Below are positions 49,997 through 55,536 of a stretch of DNA of 55,536 nucleotides, piece by piece. Numbering within the stretch: position 1 is the first letter of the stretch; each line of letters begins with the position of its first letter. The notes below the pieces were generated by a model. That model was not told the DNA's origin, made no database searches, and was given only the letters and a program-made list of their open reading frames with translations. Origin of the DNA: Clostridiaceae bacterium (lineage in GTDB: Bacteria; Bacillota; Clostridia; Oscillospirales; Acutalibacteraceae); contig JAEDIL010000003.1 of the NCBI GenBank assembly GCA_016292455.1, positions 1 to 55,536 on the forward strand, written 5' to 3'. The position numbers and the translations under genes were made by a program.

Positions 49997-51913
49997 ATGG
50001 CTTTGATTTCAGCTCACGGAATTTCTCTTTCCTTTTCCGAAAGGGTCGTTTTTTCCGACGTTTCGTTTGACATATACAAAAAAGACAAAATCGGCTTCAT
50101 CGGCGTGAACGGTGCCGGGAAAACAACGCTCTTTAAACTTCTCACCCGTCAGCTAGATCCGGACAGCGGCGACATTTTCATAAACCGCGATTCTTCGCTC
50201 GGCTATATGGAGCAGCATGCCTGCTCCGGAAGCGAAAGAACGCTTTTTGATGAGCTTCTGACAGTTTTTGACGATGTTATTACGGCGGAAAAAGAGCTTG
50301 ATGAGATTGCCGAAAAATTAAGCGGCGATTTTTCCGCAGACAGCGGACTTATTGAAAGGCAGCAGTACCTCCTTGAACTGTTTGAAAGGCGCGGCGGTCT
50401 GACCTATAAAAGCCGCGCCAGGTCCGCTCTTCTGGGGCTCGGCTTTGAAGAAAGCGACTTTTCTCTCCCCTGCTCGCTTCTCAGCGGCGGACAGCGTTCA
50501 AAGGTTTCGCTTGCAAAGCTGCTGCTTTCAAAGGCTGACCTTCTGCTGCTTGACGAACCGACAAACCACCTTGACATTGAAAGCATCGGCTGGCTTGAAG
50601 CCTGGCTTTCGGAATACAGCGGAACTTTCGTTGTCATATCGCACGACAGATATTTCCTTGATAAGGTTACCAACAGAACCTTTGAACTTGAAAACGGAAA
50701 GTTTTATTGCACAAACGGCAATTATTCGCGCTATCACGAGCTGAAAGCCGAACGCAGAAAAAACGCCGAGCGTGTTTATGACAGCACAATGAAAGAAGTC
50801 AAGCGAATTCAGGGTATTATTGAGCAGCAGAAAACATTCAGCCAGGAACGCAATTACATCACTATCGCTTCAAAGCAGAAGAGTATCGACCGTCTGCTTG
50901 ACGGACTTGAAAAGCCCGAGAGGGAGCTTGACTCAATTCATTTCAGCTTTAAAACAAATATTGTTAGCGGGAACGAAGTCCTTTCCTGCGAAAATCTTTC
51001 AAAAGCTTTTGAAAGCAAAGAGCTTTTCAGCGGCGTATCCATGCTCATTGAACGGGCGGAAAGGGTTTTCATCACCGGTGAAAACGGCTGCGGAAAATCC
51101 ACATTGCTGAAAATGATTCTCGGCAAGCTTCGCCGCGACAGCGGAAAAATCATCCTCGGCGCAAACGTCAGAATCGGCTACTTTGACCAGACACTTGCAG
51201 AAATTTCCAACAACAAAACCGTTCTTGATGAGGTCTGGGACGATTTCCGTTCAATGCCGGAAACGCAGGTGAGAAACGCTCTCGCCGCTTTCCTTTTCAA
51301 GGGAGACGACGTCTATAAAATCACGTCATCTCTCTCCGGCGGAGAAAAGGCACGGCTTGCACTTCTGAAGCTCATGCTTTCCGGCGCAAACTTTCTCATT
51401 CTCGACGAGCCGACAAACCACCTTGACATAAAAAGCCGTGAAGCACTTGAAGCTTCTTTTGACAGCTTTGACGGGACAATGCTTGTTGTTTCCCATGACA
51501 GATACTTCATCAACCGCCTTGCAACAAGGATTCTTCGTCTGCACCGGGGCGGAGTTGACAGCTATCCCGGAAACTATGACAACTATCTCGAACACCGCAT
51601 TGACAGAACGATTCAGACGGAAAGAGAAAAGCCGGCGCCGAAAGAAAACACCTATAAAATTCAGAAGGAGCTTGAAAGTCTCAAACGCAGAACGAAAGGC
51701 AGGATTTCCCGCCTTGAAGAACAGATTGACGCGCTTGACGCCGAGCTTTCCGGAATACAGAACGAAATTTCCTCACCCGAAAACGCTGCCGATTATGAAA
51801 AAATACTTACGCTTACAGATAAGCTTGGCAAAGCCACGGAAAAGCAGGAACAGCTTATGCTTAAATGGCAGACTCTCATCGAAGAGCTTGAAAAACTTGA
51901 AAGCGGCATGTAA
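49997..51913 (+). CDS. ABC-F family ATPase
   Basis: A 638-residue soluble protein with two ABC ATPase cassettes and no membrane domain, the ABC-F layout; members act on ribosomes as translation factors or antibiotic-protection proteins. Cassette 1: Walker A GVNGAGKTT, signature LLSGGQRSKVSLAKLLL, Walker B LLLLDEPTNHLDI. Cassette 2: GENGCGKST, SLSGGEKARLAL, LILDEPTNHLDI. A linker of charged helices joins them, and the C-terminus is a coiled coil (ISRLEEQIDALDAELSGI). ATG 49997 lies after the predicted transcript start; a longer frame begins within the promoter. The housekeeping type cannot be separated from a resistance type by eye. Confidence 0.95.
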   Translation: MALISAHGISLSFSERVVFSDVSFDIYKKDKIGFIGVNGAGKTTLFKLLTRQLDPDSGDIFINRDSSLGYMEQHACSGSERTLFDELLTVFDDVITAEKELDEIAEKLSGDFSADSGLIERQQYLLELFERRGGLTYKSRARSALLGLGFEESDFSLPCSLLSGGQRSKVSLAKLLLSKADLLLLDEPTNHLDIESIGWLEAWLSEYSGTFVVISHDRYFLDKVTNRTFELENGKFYCTNGNYSRYHELKAERRKNAERVYDSTMKEVKRIQGIIEQQKTFSQERNYITIASKQKSIDRLLDGLEKPERELDSIHFSFKTNIVSGNEVLSCENLSKAFESKELFSGVSMLIERAERVFITGENGCGKSTLLKMILGKLRRDSGKIILGANVRIGYFDQTLAEISNNKTVLDEVWDDFRSMPETQVRNALAAFLFKGDDVYKITSSLSGGEKARLALLKLMLSGANFLILDEPTNHLDIKSREALEASFDSFDGTMLVVSHDRYFINRLATRILRLHRGGVDSYPGNYDNYLEHRIDRTIQTEREKPAPKENTYKIQKELESLKRRTKGRISRLEEQIDALDAELSGIQNEISSPENAADYEKILTLTDKLGKATEKQEQLMLKWQTLIEELEKLESGM

Positions 51914-52041
51914 CCTGAACCTGTTCATCTCAAAGCGCGGGAACGTCAAGGGAACAAAACAGATAAGCTGCATACAATAATCTTGGCAGAATTATCCACT
52001 ATCCTCCCTCAACTAAAAAACAAAATTTTTTCAAAATCCTC

Positions 52042-52070
52042 TTGACAAAGTGAAAAAAAAGTGTTTTAAT
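52042..52070 (+). promoter_or_regulatory. Promoter of the tryptophan T-box transcript
   Basis: Perfect TTGACA (52042-52047), 17 bases, TTTAAT (52065-52070). The stretch from 51914 to here holds no gene or clear terminator for the ABC-F gene. Confidence 0.75.
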
Positions 52071-52077
52071 CATGGCA

Positions 52078-52357
52078 ACAACTGAACAAACCGATGAGAA
52101 AGAGTGAGTAGGTTTTGCTTCTTTTCTTTCAGAGAGCCGCCGGCGGTGGGAACGCGGCAGAAAACGCAGGACTGAATGGACTTTCGAGGGCGAGCGGAAA
52201 CGGGTGACCGGAGTATGTGAGACGGAGCTGGACTCTCCGTAATCAAAAGTCAGCGTATGACAGTACGCGTTGAGAGAACGCGAAAGCGTTAAGCCGGGTG
52301 GCACCGCAGGAATTGTTTTATCCTGTCCCAGCAAGAAATTGCAGGGACAGTTTTTTT
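52078..52357 (+). promoter_or_regulatory. T-box riboswitch with tryptophan specifier
   Basis: A long T-box leader. The stem I base has GATGAGAAAGAGTGAGTAGG, the distal loop AGAGAGCC, and the 3' side CTGAATGGACTTTCGAG, in which TGG (52177-52179) is the specifier codon for Trp. The T-box AAGCCGGGTGGCACCGCAGG is at 52291-52310. The terminator pairs CTGTCCC (52323-52329) with GGGACAG (52344-52350), followed by seven T residues. Uncharged tRNA-Trp should switch the downstream transporter on. Confidence 0.88.
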
Positions 52358-52380
52358 ATTGCCCGAAGGAGGTCATATTT

Positions 52381-52419
52381 ATGAAAAACAGGCGATGGCG
52401 CAATGCGCCGCAGAAGTAA
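52381..52419 (+). CDS. 12-codon leader ORF with a Trp codon
   Basis: ATG 52381 follows GAAGGAGGT at a perfect distance; the peptide is MKNRRWRNAPQK, then TAA. It lies between the T-box terminator and trpX. Its only Trp codon (52396-52398) overlaps the left arm of a small hairpin, GGCGC (52397-52401) with GCGCC (52405-52409). It may be a leader peptide adding a second layer of Trp sensing, or a degenerate remnant. Its ribosome site is better than that of trpX. Confidence 0.5.
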   Translation: MKNRRWRNAPQK

Positions 52420-52470
52420 TAAAAACCAATCACTGAAAACATAACTCAAATTTAAGAAAGGAAATTTATC

Positions 52471-53520
52471 ATGAAAAAGATTATTGCTGTTATTCTCACT
52501 CTCACACTTGTTCTCATCGCATTTGCCGCCTGCGGCAACAAAGAACCCGCGAACCAGGATTCCACCGGCGCAAGCAGTGAAACCAAAACCTACAAGGTCG
52601 GTCTTTGCAACTACGTCAGCGACGCTTCCCTCGACCAGATTGTTGAAAGCATCAAATCAAAGCTTGCTTCAATTGAACAGGAAAAATCAGTCAAGTTTGA
52701 AATTTCATACGAAAACTGCGAAGCAGACCCGAACGTGCTTAACCAGATTATTTCCAATTTCATCGCCGATAAAGTAGATCTTATGATCGGCGTTGCAACT
52801 CCGGTAGCTATGGCAATGCAGAGTGCAACCGAGGACAACAACATTCCCGTTGTTTTCTCTGCCGTTTCCGATCCTGTCGGCACCAAGCTCGTTGACTCTC
52901 TTGAAAATCCCGGCAAAAACATCACCGGAACCAGCGACTATCTTGACACCTCAGCAATCATGAACCTTGTTTTCGCAGTAGACAGCGGCGTTAAAAAGGT
53001 CGGTCTGCTCTATGACGCAGGTCAGGACGCTTCAACAACGGCTATCAATGACGCAAAGAAGTATCTGAGCGAAAAAGGTATTGAGGTTGTTGAACGCAAC
53101 GGCAGAACAGTTGACGAAGTTGTTCTTGCAGCACAGGCTCTTGTTTCCGACAAGGTTGACGCCGTTTTCACTCCGACAGACAACACAATCATGAAAGCAG
53201 AGCTTTCAATCTATGAAATCTTTGCAAAGGCCGGCATTCCTCACTACACCGGCGCTGACTCATTCGCACTCAACGGCGCTTTCCTCGGCTATGGCGTTGA
53301 CTATGTCAACCTTGGCGCACAGACCGCAGAAATGGTTGCAGAAATTCTCGTTGAAGGCAAAAATCCCGGCTCGGTTCCCGTTCGTACCTTTGACAACGGT
53401 ACCGCAACAGTCAACACCGAAACCTGCGACGCGCTCGGATTCAAGTTTGATGAGGTTTCTGAAAAAATCAAGCCCTTCTGCACCGATGTTAAGAGCATTA
53501 AGACCGCAGAAAGCTTTTAA
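52471..53520 (+). CDS. trpX: Tryptophan-type ABC transporter substrate-binding lipoprotein
   Basis: A 349-residue lipoprotein of the ABC_sub_bind family. The lipobox is IAFAACGN (Cys about residue 21), followed by a short Ser/Thr-rich linker. Core strings include KVGLCNYVSDASLDQIVESI, VDLMIGVATPVAMAMQSAT and VGLLYDAGQDAS. Family members bound to Trp T-boxes are assigned as tryptophan (or tyrosine) uptake proteins; the TGG specifier supports Trp here. AAAGGA precedes ATG 52471. It is first of three cotranscribed transporter genes. Confidence 0.85.
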   Translation: MKKIIAVILTLTLVLIAFAACGNKEPANQDSTGASSETKTYKVGLCNYVSDASLDQIVESIKSKLASIEQEKSVKFEISYENCEADPNVLNQIISNFIADKVDLMIGVATPVAMAMQSATEDNNIPVVFSAVSDPVGTKLVDSLENPGKNITGTSDYLDTSAIMNLVFAVDSGVKKVGLLYDAGQDASTTAINDAKKYLSEKGIEVVERNGRTVDEVVLAAQALVSDKVDAVFTPTDNTIMKAELSIYEIFAKAGIPHYTGADSFALNGAFLGYGVDYVNLGAQTAEMVAEILVEGKNPGSVPVRTFDNGTATVNTETCDALGFKFDEVSEKIKPFCTDVKSIKTAESF

Positions 53521-53585
53521 TCAGTCCGACGCCCAAGGCATTTATTTACTCAGTATTACACAAACACTTTAACGGAGAGATTATT

Positions 53586-54521
53586 ATGGATTTATCCTCA
53601 ATGCTCAGTCTTGTTCAGACAGCAGCAGAGCTTGGGCTTATCAGCTCGCTGACGGTTCTCTCGCTGTTTCTGAGCTACTCAATGCTCAATGTTTGTGACC
53701 TTTCAACTGACGGCTGCTTCACGCTCGGAGCAGCCGTCGGAGCTATGGTTGCAATAAGCGGTCACCCGTTCCTTTCAATTCCGGCAGCGATGCTCGCGGG
53801 AATTCTTTCCGGCTTTATTACGGCTTTTCTTCAAACAAAAATGGGCGTTGACAGTCTTCTTGCGGGTATTATCGTAAACACAGGTCTTTACTCAATAAAC
53901 ATTGCCGTTATGGATAACACCTCGCTTGTCAACATGACTAAAACCGAAACTGTTTTCACCAGAATGAAAGAACTTCTCGCCGCAACCCCGCTTGCCGCAC
54001 AGAGCAAGCTCATCGTTGCCGTCGCCGCGGTTGTTCTTGTTGTTTTATTCCTCGCTTTCTTTTTGAAAACGAACCTCGGTCTTGCAATCCGCGCAACCGG
54101 AAACAACCCTGATATGGTTCGCTCGTCTTCAATCAATACTGCAAAGATTACAATAATCGGACTTTGCATTTCGAATTCAATCACTGCCCTTTCAGGCTGT
54201 CTCCTTGCACAGTCGCAAAAATCGGCAAACATTGACATCGGAACCGGAATGGTCACGATTGCTCTCGCTTCGCTCCTTATCGGCGGCGTGCTTTTCAGCA
54301 AAAGAAGAAGTATTGCTTTCCGCGCCGTCTGTTCGGTGCTCGGAGCTTTCATTTTCCGCCTTGTCTACACAGCTGCGCTGCGTTTCAATATGCCGGCATA
54401 CATGTTGAAGCTCGTTTCTTCGATAATCGTTGTTATTGCGATTTCGGCACCATACCTGAAAAGCAAGCTCCCGATGATTAAACGGCGCATGGAGCTTCGC
54501 AGGAAAAAGGAGGTTGTGTAA
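53586..54521 (+). CDS. trpY: Tryptophan-type ABC transporter permease
   Basis: A 311-residue branched-chain-type permease (BPD_transp_2 family) with about eight to nine helices. LSYSMLNVCDLSTDGCFTLGAA near residue 30, TKMGVDSLLAGIIVNTGLYS and AIRATGNNPDMVRSSSIN (the loop contacting the ATPase) are characteristic. CGGAGAG lies before ATG 53586. The stop codon shares its last base with the trpZ start, so translation of the two is coupled. Confidence 0.9.
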   Translation: MDLSSMLSLVQTAAELGLISSLTVLSLFLSYSMLNVCDLSTDGCFTLGAAVGAMVAISGHPFLSIPAAMLAGILSGFITAFLQTKMGVDSLLAGIIVNTGLYSINIAVMDNTSLVNMTKTETVFTRMKELLAATPLAAQSKLIVAVAAVVLVVLFLAFFLKTNLGLAIRATGNNPDMVRSSSINTAKITIIGLCISNSITALSGCLLAQSQKSANIDIGTGMVTIALASLLIGGVLFSKRRSIAFRAVCSVLGAFIFRLVYTAALRFNMPAYMLKLVSSIIVVIAISAPYLKSKLPMIKRRMELRRKKEVV

Positions 54522-55309
54522 TGATGCTTTCAATTTCAAACATTACAAAAACCTTCAATCCGGGAACGGTCAACGCTAAAACCGCAATTGAGAACCTGTC
54601 GTTGCAGGTTGAAAAGGGCGATTTCATTACGGTCATCGGTGCAAACGGAGCCGGAAAATCCACCCTCTTCGGCGCAATCTCCGGCGTGTTTTTCACCGAT
54701 AGCGGAAGAATTGTTCTTGACGGCGTTGATATTACGCTGATGCCTGAGCACAAACGTTCAAAAACAATCGGCAGACTCTTTCAGGATCCGATGCGCGGCA
54801 GCGCTCCCGGAATGAGCATTGAAGAAAACCTTGCCCTCGTCGCCCACCGCGGAGGCTGGCTGAGCAGGATTTCCAAGAAGGACAAAACGGACTTCCGGGA
54901 AAGGCTCTCGCTACTGAATATGGGTCTTGAAGACAGAATGAGCCAGCCGGTAGGTCTGCTCTCCGGCGGACAGAGGCAAGCGCTGACCCTGCTCATGGCA
55001 ACCATCAATCCGCCGAAGCTGCTGCTGCTTGACGAGCACACAGCGGCGCTTGACCCGGCAACAGCCGAAAAGGTTCTTGAACTGACCCGGAAAATTGTTG
55101 AGGAAAACGGACTTACCTGCATGATGATCACCCATAATATGCAGTCTGCTCTCGACCTCGGCAACCGCACAATCATGATGAACAACGGAAACATTGTTTT
55201 TGACACCTGCGGCGAAGAACGAAAAGGACTGACAATCAGCGACCTTCTTATAAAATTCAAGGACAAGGTCGGAAGCGAGCTGACAACGGACAGAATTCTG
55301 CTTTCATAG
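54521..55309 (+). CDS. trpZ: Tryptophan-type ABC transporter ATPase
   Basis: A 262-residue ABC ATPase energising the transporter. Walker A is GANGAGKSTLFGAI; Q-loop in GRLFQDPMRGSAP; signature LLSGGQRQALTLLMA; Walker B LLLLDEHTAALDP, with His instead of the usual Pro after the Glu, a trait I associate with this transporter group; switch His in MMITHNMQSALDLG. The start is one of two adjacent ATGs (54521 or 54524) behind AAGGAGG. It is the last gene before the IS at the right edge. Confidence 0.93.
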   Translation: MMLSISNITKTFNPGTVNAKTAIENLSLQVEKGDFITVIGANGAGKSTLFGAISGVFFTDSGRIVLDGVDITLMPEHKRSKTIGRLFQDPMRGSAPGMSIEENLALVAHRGGWLSRISKKDKTDFRERLSLLNMGLEDRMSQPVGLLSGGQRQALTLLMATINPPKLLLLDEHTAALDPATAEKVLELTRKIVEENGLTCMMITHNMQSALDLGNRTIMMNNGNIVFDTCGEERKGLTISDLLIKFKDKVGSELTTDRILLS

Positions 55310-55330
55310 GCAGTTCTCACTGAATCTCGG

Positions 55331-55351
55331 GATAAGTGCAGATCACTTATC
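55331..55351. repeat. Hairpin after trpZ without a T tract
   Basis: GATAAGTG (55331-55338) and CACTTATC (55344-55351) pair perfectly around CAGAT, but no T run follows and the IS begins about 13 bases later. It may be all that remains of the original transporter terminator. Confidence 0.4.
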
Positions 55352-55410
55352 TGCCAGATACTGAAAAAGGGGCTGTCGCACTAAGACAGCCACTAAGAAG
55401 CCAAAAAACA

Positions 55411-55440
55411 ACCGGGCAGCCCGAAAAAGGGTTGCCCGGT
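55411..55440. terminator. Subterminal hairpin of the IS
   Basis: ACCGGGCAGCCC (55411-55422) pairs with GGGTTGCCCGGT (55429-55440), 12 bp with one G-U, around GAAAAA. No T tract follows, so it may block read-through transcription or translation from outside rather than act as a classical terminator. Confidence 0.5.
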
Positions 55441-55460
55441 TGCCGCTTTCATAGTATAAT
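55432..55460 (+). promoter_or_regulatory. Probable transposase promoter
   Basis: TTGCCC (55432-55437), 17 bases and a perfect TATAAT (55455-55460). The -35 lies inside the right arm of the hairpin. Confidence 0.5.
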
Positions 55461-55503
55461 TTAATTGCTGAAAAAAATATAGAGAAAGCAGTGAAATTGT
55501 ACT

Positions 55504-55536
55504 ATGTATCGAGACAGAAATCAAGTAGTTTTGCCG
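55504..55536 (+). CDS. Probable transposase, N-terminal 11 codons only
   Basis: ATG 55504 opens MYRDRNQVVLP and runs off the window. The position inside an IS end, behind a promoter, and the general look of the peptide suggest a transposase N-terminus. There is no clear ribosome site; a GTG at 55491 in another frame is an alternative start. Too short to assign a family. Confidence 0.35.
   Translation, partial: MYRDRNQVVLP

Larger units (their letters stand above)
55364..55536 (+). mobile_element. Left end of an insertion sequence (cut by the window edge)
   Basis: GAAAAAGGGGCTGTCGCACT from 55363 matches both ends of the MITE-like element at 13106-13276 and resembles ends of the IS1182-like type in Firmicutes. 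Behind it come a hairpin, a promoter and what looks like a transposase start. The right end and full transposase are outside the window, so the family is not certain. Confidence 0.55.

Noticed and set aside
52078..52357. Other riboswitch classes for the leader before trpX
   Set aside because: The T-box sequence, distal-loop string and terminator are unmistakable, so no other class is needed.

Overview
The window looks like a chromosomal segment from a gut-type, low-to-mid GC, Gram-positive member of the Clostridia, most likely an Oscillospirales/Ruminococcaceae relative. The evidence is strong AAGGAGG-type ribosome sites, T-box leaders, RqcH, RNase M5, YmfF/YmfH, TrmK and the sporulation genes yqfC, yqfD and ylbJ. 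Almost all of it is core chromosome. The accessory parts are one surface protein, a glycosidase, a small MITE-like element and the left end of an insertion sequence at the right border. No rRNA, tRNA, CRISPR or phage genes were seen.

Layout. 1-488: AT-rich non-coding with a terminator and a promoter. 489-5210 (+): M16 peptidase-like pair ymfF-ymfH and topoisomerase III. 5376-8954 (+): glycolytic cluster pgk-tpiA-gpmI with an internal terminator. 9028-11637 (-): secreted leucine-rich-repeat surface protein with a palindrome at its predicted transcription start. 11908-16296 (-): yqfC-yqfD-phoH-ybeY-dgkA-tcdA, interrupted by a MITE-like element between ybeY and dgkA. Divergent ylbJ starts at 16387; back-to-back sigma-E-like promoters lie between. 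17533-19844 (+): a small Cys-rich protein and ligA. 19974-23667 (-): trmO, an AEC transporter, a GH27 glycosidase and a decayed coding fragment. 23910-25289 (+): murC. 25594-26757 (-): iron-dependent alcohol dehydrogenase.

26866-30848 (+) is the most interesting block: a PepSY protein, an OmpR-type regulator, its kinase and a second PepSY protein. Both PepSY genes are preceded by the same operator: two YTCTAAY half-sites 11 bp apart, the second starting exactly 17 bp upstream of a TATACT -10 box. This is the geometry of PhoB-type activation, so the module appears to control its own two secreted proteins.

31029-39381 (-): a possible eight-gene operon, alaS, a membrane protein, hinT, a phosphoribosyltransferase, comEC, holA, rnmV and ispF, led by an alanine T-box. 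39480-48784 (-): trmK, nif3-like, rqcH, dnaE, pfkA, radC and nadE, with a separate strong promoter before pfkA. 48975-49792 (-): a DUF1858 protein and a zinc-ribbon membrane protein. 49997-51913 (+): ABC-F ATPase. 52042-55309 (+): a tryptophan T-box (specifier UGG), a 12-codon leader ORF containing one Trp codon, then a trpXYZ-type ABC transporter. From about 55364 the window enters an insertion sequence whose terminal repeat matches the ends of the MITE at 13106-13276. Coordinates of short sites were read by eye and may be off by one base.
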